Part shown: positions 43,472 to 56,086 of the stretch, piece after piece
How the letters are laid out: every line of letters starts with the position of its first letter
Numbering within the stretch: position 1 is the first letter of the stretch
DNA from: Symsagittifera roscoffensis
Taxonomy: Eukaryota > Xenacoelomorpha > Acoela > Convolutidae
Assembly (NCBI RefSeq): GCF_963678635.1
Contig: NC_087062.1
Location: 30,840,833 to 30,900,832 of the forward strand
Reading direction: 5' to 3'
Length of the DNA stretch: 60,000 nt
Notes under the pieces: generated by a model
Told to the model about the DNA's origin: nothing
What the model saw: the letters and a program-made list of their open reading frames with translations, nothing else
Databases searched by the model: none
Position numbers and translations under genes: made by a program

Positions 43472-44655
43472 AAAACTGCTCCTATCAGGGCCAATCTCTG
43501 AACGTTCCGACTGCCTTTTTAGGTCTATGGAGCAGTAATAACATGCAAAAATTAAATGTAATAAAATGTAAAAAGATTTTTTTTTTAATTTGAGATTTTT
43601 TATGAAAATCATCCCCCTACACGCCATATAAAGAACAAAGTGATAAATTTCGCTTCTAATAACAAATTAATTATGACAAATAAGCATGCTTTAACCAATT
43701 TGGAACAATTTCTAAGACGGATTAAATCTCTGCTTACGCTTTGATGTGAAATATATTGCGCGTTAGTTGTCTCAAATTGGCCTAAATGGCAATATTTAAA
43801 CTTTACCACAAATGATCACAGGTGAAATATCTTTTCAAAGTTAAGCTCAAAACAACAATACCTTTTAAATGATATTTAAAAATCCCGTCAAAAATGGCAA
43901 CTTAAAAATCGAAATTTGTATGAAGAAGAAAAAAATCCACCGAGCATAAATAATTTGTTACTTTCGTTACAAAAGTAAGAACAATAAGTGTTTCATATAC
44001 TGATACTGCTAATTTACGATATTAAATAAATTTCCAAGTTTTATTGAAATTGTCTCAATATTTTTGCTTTCGTTTTTTTTAAATTGAATCGAAGCAAACA
44101 TTGAATATAAGTCACAATTGATTCTAATTGAAAGGCAATTGATTTTCTGCTGATTATACTCCTGGATACCAATTATTTCCAGTTAATCGTTTTTGATGAT
44201 GACAATTGGTGTTAATTGGTGTTTTCTTTTTTCTTCAGTCGATTTTTACCGATCGAAATAATAGTTCTCGACAAACATTTTTTATCCCATTGAAGATATT
44301 GTCAAAATTAAAAGATATTTTTACCTCCAATCATTTTTTGCAAACTTCTGGGAGCTCCCAAACTGACATATTGGCCATGCTCTGGACTAATTTAGGCGCA
44401 CTATGAAGATTTTATAATGCTGAAAACGTAACGCGAATTATCCCGCACAACAAAATCGTTCCAATGTGAGCTGAGGCTAGCTAAGCTAATCGGTCGTATT
44501 AATTTCGTACGATTAACATCTTCACACGTGGTCTTTGATATTGTCCAAAATTTAAAGTTTTCCGATATTTTCTTTTTAAAAAAACTATTCAATATGGATT
44601 ACGGGCAGTCGGAACATTCAGCTTTTTGCCCTGATATACGAGCAGCCTTGTTTTT
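43472..44655. mobile_element. Foldback element (family P), TIR ends facing outward
   Basis: Left arm 43,472-43,985 and right arm 44,221-44,655, with a 235-bp spacer. The outer ends are ACTGCTCCTATCAGGGC and GCCCTGATATACGAGCAGCC. The arms are the same sequence as those at 28.6-30.2 kb but in the opposite arrangement. The right arm is clearly older or faster-changing. No transposase frame. Confidence 0.75.
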
Positions 44656-47600
44656 ACATATACAATTGTTTTTGATATGTTTTCGTTGAAAAAAGCTTCC
44701 CCAGCAAATTAGAATTTAGTTGTAAAATCAACTGAAAATACAGTAACCTATGAAATCAGTAAGCTATAATCTTATGCTAAACAGAAAATCTATTATATAC
44801 AAACAAACAAAATCTTAGGAAATCTGATTCAGAAAACTAGTTAATTTTTCGTACTTCTCCAAAAAAAAACACTTTGCGCCAAAAAATATATCAAAACTTT
44901 TTTTAAAACTTTATACCTTTTGACTTAGAAAAAAATTGCAATACTTTTCACATAACAGGAACTTTTCGCTGTTCAGGAGCTCAAAAAATCAAATTTGATT
45001 TTTTAATAAAAGGTCAGCAAAATTAGCGAGTGTTTGAAAGATCTGATCCATAAAAAATTATATCCACTGTTTTTGGCTGAGAGATCCGCCTGAATTGTAC
45101 ACTAAGGCGTCTGCTTCCAGATGCTTCACTTGACAATTTCTGACCGACAGTATGTCTAAACAGAATATTGGTACAGCTAAGAGCGGATTAAGAGGTGCAA
45201 TCAATTATGTGGTAAAAAAAATGTCAGAAGAGGAATGTTTAATTGGGCTATTTCAAGCCTTTCTTGTTCACACTTTCATTCATCATTTTGCCCAAAATTT
45301 ACGGCGTGGATAATTTATTCCCCTAAACAAGGTCAATTTATGGGCCCGTTTATCGCTCATCCCCCCTCGTTTTTCCTTCATATCACGAGCTCGTCTCTTC
45401 CTCTCCCCTCCATCTTTTATTCATTTGCCCGTGGGACCTGTCAAGTTCGCCTTAAATAAGGTCATATCTGCGAGGGAATTACAAGCAAATGAACTCCCAC
45501 CTAAATAATTCAAGAATGGCAGATCAAAACTAACATACTAGATGAAGCTGGGTAGTCCTCCCACTTAATGCAGTCTGTGCGTGCATTTATGGGTATTTGA
45601 TAAAATTTTTCTGCTTTGCAGGAAAAAGACCTAAGGCGCGGGGGACTGATCGTTTAGCAGACCAATCTTTTAGCATAAAAAGTAAGAAAGTGATGGATGA
45701 TTGATTGACAGACTCAAAAAGATGCTCAGTCTGCGGCCAAGCTGCCCCAATTAAGACAATTATATCACGATTGGTCATCAAAACTATCTGCTTCAAAAAC
45801 ACAAAAACAAAATTTTGATTTGAAAAACACTGTTCTTTTCAGTCTCAAGATACCTTCAAGATGATAAAAAAACACATCAATTGTGCTTAAAAAACGAATG
45901 ACAATAATAAAAAACATATTTAAACAAATTGCACTAATTCTGTAAAGTTGGACGGAAAACCAAAAATCAAGATGAAAATCAGCTTATAGTCATATGTTCT
46001 ATTGCAAATTTTTCTCGAATGCAACCATGGATTAAAACGGTTCGCATAAATGAATAGCATAAATACTAATATTTTTGATAGTTTCATCTGATGAAATCAT
46101 ATTTTACCCAAACTGTTTTCAAAAACTGCGTCTAAAAGGCTTTGAAACTATTTTGCAGAGAAGATGGTTTCGTAATTTGAACTATAGACGCAAACGAAAA
46201 GCAGACGTTGTAAAAAAAATGTACAAATAAAAATGAACGTCTTTTTTCATTTAAGTAGCTGAAGTTTACTGAGGCGAAAAAAGTCTATCAAAATTTTTTT
46301 TGCTGAGATTTTTATATTGAATTTTTTTTCTTAACAATAGAAGTGACAAAAAATTAATAATTGCAAGCAAAGTTTTGATAAAAAACAAGCGAAAAAAAAA
46401 CAAATCTTGCAATAATTTATATATATCAAAAAAAAAGTACCAGCAAAAACAATTTCAACCGAGCAGCTGAAATTGTGGAGTGTTTCAGCTATTAAGGAAA
46501 GCCGAAATTGTGGAATGTTTCAGCTATTAAGGAAAGCCAGGTCAACCAACAGAAAGTCAGACGAAAGCCTGAAACCGGAAGTAGATGCATAGTAAAAATT
46601 ATGCATTCAAAATTAATATGATACGATTGTCAAAAACGCATAGATTAAAACTAAACCGGCGTACGGTATATGGAGAAAAATTAAATCCAAAAATCAGAAA
46701 ATACAACAGAAAATGGCTCGGAAATTCTATTTTTTTAAAAAGCCATAGAACTCCATCACTTGTCCCATCCAGTATACGGTGTCATGAAAATTAGATACGG
46801 CTTTCTCAATGGTAAAAACGAACTAACGTTTTTTTTGAAAAAACTCTTGCTGCGGAAACTATGTTAACACGAAATAATCAGACAACGATAAACCGAATTT
46901 TGGATTTTTATAAAACAAAAAATCCAGGGTTGCAAAAGCTCAAATCCCTGACCACTGTCGTCCCAAGCATCAGAGTTTCCTCTAATTTCAAAAAAATCTA
47001 GCCCTTCTGAGTTTTTTTGAAAGCGCCCCATCACCGAAAAAATAAGATTTTGTGCATGAATCACTACTTTTGCAAGGTTGTAGATGAGGATCGAATGCGT
47101 TTGAGTTTGGGAAGAGGGAGGGTGGGGGGGGGGGGGGTTGCGGGCGGGAGTGGAAATTGAATATACAGATAATTGCGTCTAGAAGTCAAAAAAGGGGAAT
47201 TCAGGCTACATTATTTGAAAAAATGAAAGTGTGATATCGAAACCACATTTAATTTTTAAAAAGTTTAGGCAATCCATTTTCTAAAAACATAAATAGTTTT
47301 GTAGTCGCTTGAACCGGGATCTAATCGCCACGTACACACGGACCAGCCCATCGTGTCGGGTAATGGCTGGGGCTGAATACTCATCACTGCAAAATATTTA
47401 TAACACTTTATTCCACTTCATTTCTCACACATACTTCAATTTATGTCGCGGCAATTTCCCAGTTAGAAAAAAACTACCTTCACAAGAGGTCTAAGCGCTT
47501 CTCTCGACTGATGTTCAATTTCAGGACAACACAGTCGCAAAACAGAATCGCCTGCACTAACAACGCTTTTAGTATTACCTGTCGAGGGGGTACTGAGTCG

Positions 47601-48750
47601 ACAATAATTGCGGAAACAATTTTTCAGCAAAAAAAAAAAACTCCATCATAAAAAACACTGAACTTTGTACACCCTATCGGAACTTAACAAAGATGTGAAA
47701 GATGACTGAGCCAATAAATCATCAGCCGAATTTTTTTTTTCAAAGTCTGTTTGTGATTTTGCTAGCTACAGAACTATTCATATTCACAAAAAAAAGAAAA
47801 AATGTTTTTTAAAGAAAAAGAAAATTCCATATAATGGAAAAACAAGAAAAAGCTGAATATCAGTAGTTTCATCGCTAACACTTTAAAGACAAAAAATCGA
47901 AGAATTACGCATTGAAAAGTGATTAGCATATTGGTGTCGTTTTTCTGCGTGGTGTGATAAAATATTATTGACAATATCTCCAAGAATTGTGTTAGTCGTT
48001 CGCCTTTCAGTTTGCGGTGACCGCATCTGACCTCGCTGGATCCTGGAAGGCTTGGTGTAAGGTTGCCTTGCCTATCTACGCTGCCAAAACGATTTCTCGG
48101 TGTATAACATAGGTTGGGTAATTCAGTCTAGTAAAGCATACCCGTGGTAACAAACTATTGAAATCTACAATCCGACCATTGAAAGATACCAATCAGAATC
48201 AGGAGCGACCAATCCGAGACAATGTTTTAGCGAGGCAGCGCCCGTGGAAGATTACACTTCGGAGTTGTGGAAACCTTACAGAGATTGAAAGGTTGTGGAG
48301 TTGGAGTTAATGATGTTAGAGCGGCATTTTGACGGTTTTTGACAAATAAATCCAATAAAACCTGAGAAAAAACGCAGTAACGGAGTTGCTCCTATTTTCA
48401 ATTCAGAGAAAATAAAATTAACCAGGCACAAATTTTCAAAATAGTCGTTTGTCCTAGTCCCACAAACACAGTTGAGCAAAAACGTTTCGTTAGCTTGTAT
48501 GCTGATCTCCACAGAGTGATGGTATACGGCAGACCAGACGTAAAGACGGATCTCGAACAGCTCGAAAATTTTCATGCTAGTTTTTGGAAGATCTTAATGC
48601 TAGAATCAGCATAGAGTAAATGCCCCTGTTTATATACCACTAGCTGGTGCTTAGACTGCCAATCAAATAACAACTTCAAACAGCTCGAAAACGGCTACTA
48701 AAATTTTGCTCGACATACGTTTTTAAATTTAAAAAACTCTATTTAAGATG
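44656..48750. other. Intergenic DNA, no gene supported
   Basis: AT-rich with scattered short frames and no motif. A G run of about 15 bases lies near 47,123. The stretch 48,000-48,300 is less AT-rich and looks RNA-gene-like in texture, but I could match it to no tRNA or rRNA. Confidence 0.45.
46467..46537. repeat. Tandem repeat, 2 x 35 bp
   Basis: GAAATTGTGGA.TGTTTCAGCTATTAAGGAAAGC occurs twice in succession, starting at 46,469 and 46,504. Confidence 0.93.
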
Positions 48751-49189
48751 TTTTTGTCTTAAGGCTCAGATGCAGTCGAAGATTATATTTTGTCCGTTTG
48801 GAACAAATTCTGGACAGATATGAGAGCGAAATAGGGAGGAACTGGGCACCACTCAGGTCATGCAAACTAAGTGGCGTGATCCTTTCCCCAAAAAAGGAAA
48901 CAAGTATTTTGAAAAAATGCTTGAAAGAGAAAAAACTGGACAACGAAGTCTCCCGGACTATGGTTTAAAATCAGAACCTGATCAAAATGTTCCCAAGGTA
49001 GCAAACTTTTCAGATCAGATAATCGCTTGTCTCATACTGATTCTATAGAGAAGTTTAACAGCTTTGTTAATTAGTTAGAGTGTAGTGTCTATGAAATTTA
49101 TCCAATCAGGAACCAGAAAAAAAAATTACATTTTTTGAGTAATTAACTGCCAAAAAACGTTGGGCTTTTAAATACAAGAGAAATATACA

Positions 49190-50770
49190 CAGATTGCTTC
49201 AAAGAAACAGAACAGAAAAGATGTTTGAAGGAAGAGTAGGTCAATTGGAAGTGCAACAATTTGAGGACGTTTGTCCAAAACGAGATGTTGGGGAGCGGCT
49301 TGAAAAGATTCCAAGGCAAAATATCCTCAGAAAATTGTGCGAAGCCTATATAGTGTTAAGAAAGCTTTCCAGTGGGTTTGCTTAAACTGGGAAAAGAGGA
49401 GGAGCAAAAATTTTTTGGGGAATTGCAAGTTTCAGAAGCATTTTGGGAATCGGTTAACAAAAACCCCGACGAGAGAAATATTTGTTGAAAGGTCACTTCT
49501 CACAGCGGATAGGGGACCTCCTAAAGATGCAGATGTACAATTAGCTTTGAGAAAAGTGAACACGGTTTAGGCTCCTGGCCAGAGTCAGAAAACGGATTAT
49601 ATTCTTAAGTTGCTCGAGAAGAAAACTCTCAAGCTCTTAGAAGATTTACATTAATAATTGTCTCCGACCATAAATTTATCTTTGGTTTTACAGGAAGGCA
49701 GTTTTTCTCAGTTGTTTAAAAAATGAAGCAGAGCAGAGCAGAGCAGTAGCGAGCAATTACCAGAGCATTTTCCTATTAGACCAGATAGGGAAGGCGTTTG
49801 CTAAGAGGTTTGTAGCGTTCCACATCAAGCTGATCGCTAAGCTTGATAGGTATAGCCGAGATTTGATGTACGGGTGCATTTGGGGTCCGTTCTTGTCATC
49901 ATCGTTTTTGACTCCCTCATGTGTCAGAGATTATAGAAAAGACTATTTGCATACGTTGATGATCTCGACCTTATATTTGACGGCAAACAACAGCTATCAA
50001 TTCACTGATAGAAATAGTGAAACATTTTGAAAATCTGGCAATAAAACTAAAAGTTTTTTATCAGCATCAAAGATAAAATCCTTCTCAATGTGCTAAGCGA
50101 ACTGGTTAATTAATTTGATTAGCTCAATCATCATGTCAGCTGATGGCAGCGCTCACAAGGATTTTGGAATAGAATAACAATGCTGCATCTTCGACCAACC
50201 CTGGTGTCAAGAAGACTGAGGCCCAAGAACAGCCTCCTTATTGAGAATTTTCTACAGCAAAATTTCTTATACTGCTTAGAGACCCTTGTAATCAAATATG
50301 TTGATCTTGTTTAAAAAGGGATTGTACAACCTTACAGAATAATCCTGAGGCTAAAATAAAGAAAGAGCATGAAACCATAAGAAATGAATGACAAAATCAA
50401 AGGTACGCCAGTTGCGCACCAACTATGCATGAGAAGGTTCCAACTAAACTCTTCCTTTAAAAACATCGGAGTCGATGGCTTGATTGAATTACCTGACGGA
50501 GTTGAGGCTTAAAAGGAATGAGCCAGGCAGCTACCGGGAGATCCTGAACGCCACTGGCTCAAGATAAAGTGTGACCAGGACAACTGTTGCACACTCCACT
50601 CACCGAACTTAATATCAAAATAGTTGGGATTTTAGAGCTAAATTTATCCGTAAAGGCCACAATCAGTTCAATGTGCCAATAAAAACTGTGACAAAGTTTT
50701 TCAGAGCACGAACGAAACATATAGGCATCCCAGATTCAGATGAGAGAAACGTAATATATACGAGTTTTTC
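49190..50770 (+). pseudogene. Dead non-LTR retrotransposon (LINE), reverse transcriptase part
   Basis: Plus-strand fragments in shifting frames follow the order expected of a LINE ORF2. A GPPKDADVQLALRKVN block (near 49,507-49,560) resembles the segment before the RT fingers. A DQIGKAFAKRFVAF block (near 49,780-49,825) resembles RT motif 2. FAYVDDLDLIF at about 49,946-49,978 holds the catalytic YVDD. Near 50,665-50,735 a Cys- and His-containing stretch may be the C-terminal zinc motif. Many stops and frameshifts interrupt it. No 5' endonuclease domain is seen, though 48,860-49,050 could be part of the element. The clade cannot be set. Confidence 0.7.
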
Positions 50771-52079
50771 TAACACATGAATGCTTTTTTGTAGATTGAT
50801 TTTTATCGTTTGTTTCAAGATTGTTCTTGTTAGTGAAGCGCTAAAAATCTTCCGAAGAACTTTGGCTGGAACAAAACTATATTTTTTAACTTGAATAAAA
50901 CTTCGACTAGTTTTTCAGAGTGGTGTCAGACTGACTTCACACAAGCAGCAATTCCAGACTAGTTCTTCTCAACACTGGACAACTCTTCGGAAAAATAATT
51001 TCGTTGGTCGAATAACGTTTAAAGGGGTTTGAAAATTTTTGTGGTTCCGCGTTTGGTATAACAAAAAAGGAATTAATTTCAACAAAGAGGCAAGGACGAG
51101 TCTCGTATTACTTGCGATACAAGGCAAGTGCAGCATTGCAAGCCAGCGACGACAAAATGAGACGAAAATTACAAAGTTCTCCAAAAAAAATTTTGGAAAA
51201 AAGATGAAAATGATTTCAGAAAAACAGTCTAAAAACCACAACCCCCAATTATGAAAAAAAATTTTTTTTTAATTATCAAGCAAACACCGAGCCGACATTA
51301 AGTGGCTAGACGCCCTTTGAGTCGAAAACAAAAGAAAGTGATAAAAAGTTTGTTTCACGAAACATTATTGAACAATTAGTTCTTAATGATTTGACTTGAT
51401 GCAACACAAGCAACCTGATTTTTCCGAACGGATGAACAATTTTTCCAACTCTTAGAAGACGCAAAACAAAAACATTTTAAGTTTATGAAACGTAAGCAGA
51501 AATCATTTAGGCTTATTAAAAATTTTAAGCGAAAAAAATAACCAAGGAAAATACTCAACGTCGGAAAATTTAGAAACTCCCGGAAGAAATTGAAAACACG
51601 TGACCCTGGTATGATAAAAACAACTAATCAAGGGCATGGAAAGCTTATGATTGAGGCATAATTGGCAACAAAAAATTTTAAGCAATTTTTGCACATTAGT
51701 TTCAAATATTTTTTAGAAAAAACTTAGTGCCAACAAAGCGCTAAGTTATACTTCAGAAACTAGTGTTTTTTTGGTAAATTGAGATTACTCAGCCTAAAAG
51801 CTTAAATCAAAATTAAATTTATATATAACGAACTTCACTTGATTTTTTTACGTATTTGAAATAAGCCTTAAAGTCGAAAAATTCAAACTAAATTTAACGG
51901 CACTGAGAACAGTTTTTGCAAATTTTGACGACTGAAAGTTGTTCGAATCACGACTGAAAGGGCTTTGATTTGATTTATCAATCGATCTACTCCGATGATT
52001 TGTTTGTGAAAAACAAAAAAAGCGAAAACGCACCAAAACACACACAGGGCGCCCATGGATCATAATCAATTATATTGTC
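50771..52079. other. No gene seen
   Basis: AT-rich. Contains the motif GAGTCTCGTATTACTTGCGATACAA at 51,098, related forms of which precede the ~170-bp satellite blocks at 54,041 and 58,227. Confidence 0.45.
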
Positions 52080-52690
52080 ATAACATGGTCAGTATCAATT
52101 AAATTACGAAATAATCAATATTAATCCACTAAAAAAGGGTTATAAACCTAATATTTCGAATGTCAATATAATCCGTTATAATCGAGTATAATCCATTAAA
52201 AATGGATTATAATTATAATCCTAATATTTTTCATGCTAATATAATCCATAAAATTGGCTGTAATTGATTATAATGGACTTTTTCGAGAGGTTGATCATAA
52301 AATTTGCAACTTTTTTCAAAGTTATCTCATTTTCTGTTTAGTGCAGTTGCTACCTATTACGTTTTATAAAATTACTTTTCAATCTAAAATTTGAAATGTA
52401 AAATTTTGTCTCTTCTTTCTCAATTCATATCAGTTTAATTTACCCCCCCCCCCTGCCAGCTTGCAACAAGCGCCATTCGCCCCCTTATGGTTGAACATGG
52501 GATAATTATTATTTTTACCCCTCTCCCTCCGTTTAACCCTCCATTTTGGATTATAATGGATTATATTTTTTCAAAAATAATCGATTATATTGGCAATATA
52601 ATCGATTTCGAGGTCTGAATTTTACATCTTCAATGGAATATAATTGATTATTTTTGTGTCGGGAATCCATTATAATCGATTAAAATCCAT
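52080..52690. repeat. ATAATCGATTATAATCCATT repeat field
   Basis: Loose copies of TATAATCGATTATAATC(C/G)ATTA, partly self-complementary, lie on both sides of an unrelated middle containing a C run at 52,443. The same words recur near 40,290 and in the hairpin at 59,746. Confidence 0.6.
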
Positions 52691-53589
52691 GGGCGCTCGT
52701 GCCGGTAAACATGGTAAAGAGGGGGTGGAAAAGAGCCGAACATCCTGCCAACTGCTTAGTAACAAAATATTTTTTTTAAAGACAAAGAAATAGGTTCGTA
52801 TAAAGACAACGCGAAAACGTCCAAATCCATGGATTTTTTCCACTCTTCCTGCCCGCTCCCCCACATCCGCCACATTTGAATCTCAAATATGGATAAATTA
52901 TTTATCGTTGTCATAATAATGCAATAAGTAATGCAATGAATTTTTGGTTTTTTCTTTTTCCCCCGCCTGCAATTTTTTACTAGTAAAGTTACTGTTCACA
53001 TTGTCCGATCGTTATGAAAACTGACATGCGGACTTATTAAGCTGTGCTAAACATATTTGGTATCTTTAAGTAACCTTGTAAAACCACTCGCTACACGATA
53101 AAATTGATGAAGGAGTGAGGCGTGGGGGGCGGGGGGGATGAGGAGGAAAAAGAGCCAAATAATTTTTTAAAACATTTGTTCCTTACGATATTCTGACTGG
53201 GTGTTGTGGAAACACGTGCGGCAGAGTGAAAACTTTGTATAAATAAATGACTATTTAATTATTTACCACTAAATGACAATGTAACTAATTAATTTTAAAA
53301 ATACAATGACTGAAGTGTTGTTTTTTTGACACGTGCGAAAAAAGCGGATAGATCAAATTCGAATTGGATAAGCTTACCTTACACTTAACCAGAGGCAGGG
53401 TACGAGTAGACGGGGTTCCGGGTATACTTCAGCTTGGGTCGCAATAATTAAGGTGAGCTATCTTTGGATCTTGTTACTCTCTAAGGAAGAAACTCATTCC
53501 AAAAATCTTACTTGCTTGAGCCCTTTAATAACACAAACATTTGACTCTCGGACAACCCAAACAACGTTTGGCCTTAGCGTTTCAAATAA
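52691..53589. other. No gene seen
   Basis: AT-rich with a G-rich run near 53,118-53,140. No motif. Confidence 0.4.
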
Positions 53590-53770
53590 CAATCCTAATT
53601 GAGTTAAGGTTCGGGGTGGCCTTCTCATAGAGTAATTTCAGATGTAGACCGTCTATTCGTCACGTTATCCTTTTTTCGACCATATAGATTCCTGCAACTT
53701 CTTAGTTTAATACCGATTCTAATCTTACTCTTATGTTTTGTTTCCTAGTCTCAATAAATTGGCTCTTTTC
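53590..53770. repeat. Copy of the LTR-like repeat at 13,957
   Basis: TTGAGTTAAGG, CTCATAGAGT, ACCGTCT.TTCGTCACG and CTTCTTAGTTTAATACCGAT occur in the same order and orientation as at 13,957-14,100. No gag or pol lies alongside, so it may be a solo LTR or a fragment. Confidence 0.55.
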
Positions 53771-54439
53771 CAGTCCCCCCTTTGATTTTTTTGAAATTCA
53801 ATAGATGAAAGTCTATTTAAAATAATTTTTTATGTTATAAATTGCATCAAAACGTTTCAGCGTGAACAGGTGAACAAAATTCTAAAAGATTTCTAACATA
53901 CAAATCGCCGTGTGAACAATTTTTGAACAGTTTGTTTTGTAATTTTGCGAGGGGTGTTGAAAACTGGAAAAGAGCCAACAAATCTTGTATATACTGGTGC
54001 TCTTACAAGGTTAGAGGAGAAAAAAGAGTTATAAAACATAGAGTTTCGCGTCACTTGCGATACAACAAAAAAAACTAAGTGAAAGGTATGTCTCGATAAA
54101 AACAATTAAAGGGTACGGGTTTGATATTGAACAAATTTACTATACTGATGCGGCACAAAAAAAAATTATGTTCGAAAAATGGATTTAGCACAAAATCTTA
54201 CTAGTTTCTCAAATAAAATAAATGAGAAGAGAAATTTTTTCTGAGATAGTCAATTTTACCAAAGAGATAACAATTTTCTTACAAGACACTAAGTAGTTAC
54301 CGCTTCTGCAGGACTAATTATCGCCGGTTCTTTCAATTAAACTTTCATTTCAGATTTGATTGTAAAGTCTATGAGAAAATTCAAAAATTTTCTGAAGAAC
54401 AATCAAAAGACTTTAAACACCTCTAAAGACTTTACAAAA
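53771..54439. other. No gene seen
   Basis: AT-rich. Holds GAGTTTCGCGTCACTTGCGATACAA at 54,041. Confidence 0.4.
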
Positions 54440-55420
54440 TCTATATATTTTTTTCGGTATAAATTAGTTTGTGGCTATTCAATCAGAAAAATTCCCAAAA
54501 CTGGGTTTTTTGATTGAACACAACCCGAAAACTGGCACGGTAGTTTTTGCGAAAAGTCAAAAAGTTTCCAAAAAACTGTCAAACTTTTAAAACTTTGACT
54601 TGTTTGATAGCCATAACTATTTTTTTTAAACAAACTAGGCAAAGAAATTCAAAGAAAAGGCTTTCAACAATCTGTTCTTTTGATTGAACCTATGATATCA
54701 GATTTGGCGGGATCGTTAGCAAGAAAAAGACCAAAAAACGCTCAACCAATCATAAATGTGACATTTCCGAAAATCATAGCTTTTTGTGTGAAAAATAGGA
54801 CATAGCTGTTTATGCACAGGAAATTCACGTACCCTGTAATTTCGATTGAGCCCAAAATCTCCATTTTGCGAGGATAACTCGAGAAAAGGCAAAAAATTTC
54901 GAAAAAACGGTCAAAAAATCAAAACTTTTACTTTTCGGAGGGCCATAACTTCTGGTGTCAGAAAAATTTGGTATCTGTGCGTAACTGGATAGGCAAATGA
55001 GTTTCTCACAACTCGTTTTTGAGTTAAACCCAAAATCTCAGATATGGCAGGGTAGTTTTTGAGATTATTCAAAAAAGTTTATAAATGGTCAATAATCAAA
55101 ATTTTGACCTTTTCGAGGCTAATAATATCTTGTGTATAAAATTTTGTGAGTGGCCCTTAATGCAGGAGTTTTCCACTACTCGTTTTTTTCATTGAACCCA
55201 CAATATCAGATTTGAGACTTTTGTTTTTGACAAAAGTCGAAAAAGCTCACAAAACGATCAAAAATCCAAAATTTAAATCTTATGAAGGTCATAACTCTGT
55301 GTTAAACAAACCCGTTCTGTCTATTGAAAACAAAAACTCAAGTGTAATTTTTAAAAATTGAAAAAATGAAGAAAAAAATGGGTCAAATATTCTCCCACAG
55401 ACTTTTTTGAAGGCTGTAGA
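54440..55420. repeat. ~170-bp satellite, about 5-6 units
   Basis: Anchor GATTGA(A/G)CCCAAAATCTCAGAT recurs at about 54,512, 54,682, 54,844, 55,021 and 55,191. Each unit then reads AGTCAAAAA.TTTCCAAAAAA.GGTCAAAAA.TCAAAACTTT...GGCCATAACT. Units are quite diverged. Confidence 0.8.
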
Positions 55421-55784
55421 CAGAGGGGTCAAGAAAAAAGGGATTCTAGCGGAGTATGCAGGCACAGGGGAGTAGACAGTTTTTCAATTATTACCGTTTT
55501 TAAAAAAAAATTAGTAGAGGTTTTGCTAATTACAAGTTTTTTGGCTATTAGTAGAAAATTAGTGGAAGTTTTTGGGAATAGTTTTTCATAAAGACAAAAA
55601 CCAATAAAACTAAACAAAGCGATTAGTAAACATAAAACAATTTTGAAAAATGCGGAGGGAAGTGCTAAAATTGTCTCCTCCCTAAAACTACCTAAAATTA
55701 GCTCAAAAATCCGATAAAAAGGTGCCGAAAAACTTTGAACCGAGGAATTTTGTTAGCGAAACAAAAAAAACAAAGTCAGGAAAA

Positions 55785-56086
55785 TTAACGCGCAATATAT
55801 TTCGTGGTATTAACGCGTAAGCAGTTATTTGATTCCTGCTCAAAATTAAAATTGTTTTAAACTAAACTGAGCTATATTTGGACGATTCAATGCTTTGCTA
55901 TAAGCGAACTAGACTTTTGCACTTTACATGGAGTGTGAGGGAATGGTCAAAAAATGTAGAAAGAAATTAACATTTTTTAAATGTTTTTGATAATTTAAAC
56001 ATTTTTTAAACCAGAATACTACCCCAACGAACTTAAAAGGCAGTCAAAACCTTCAAAGTGTTGCCATAATGCGAGCAGTCTTGTTT
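55785..56086. mobile_element. Partial copy of family P
   Basis: TAACGCGCAATATATTTCG.GGTATTAACGCGTAAGCAG at the left, and AACTTAAAAGGCAGTC...GCGAGCAGTCTTGTTT at the right, match the left arm at 28.6-29.2 kb. The middle is altered. Confidence 0.6.

Noticed and set aside
47120-47140. Long G runs (also near 27,532, 33,144 and 53,118)
   Set aside because: Simple homopolymers, at 27,532 and 33,144 inside repeats; no clear multi-run G-quadruplex pattern beyond that.
48000-48300. RNA-gene-like texture (less AT-rich, many short complementary words)
   Set aside because: No tRNA arms with anticodon, no A/B boxes and no rRNA core sequence could be matched.
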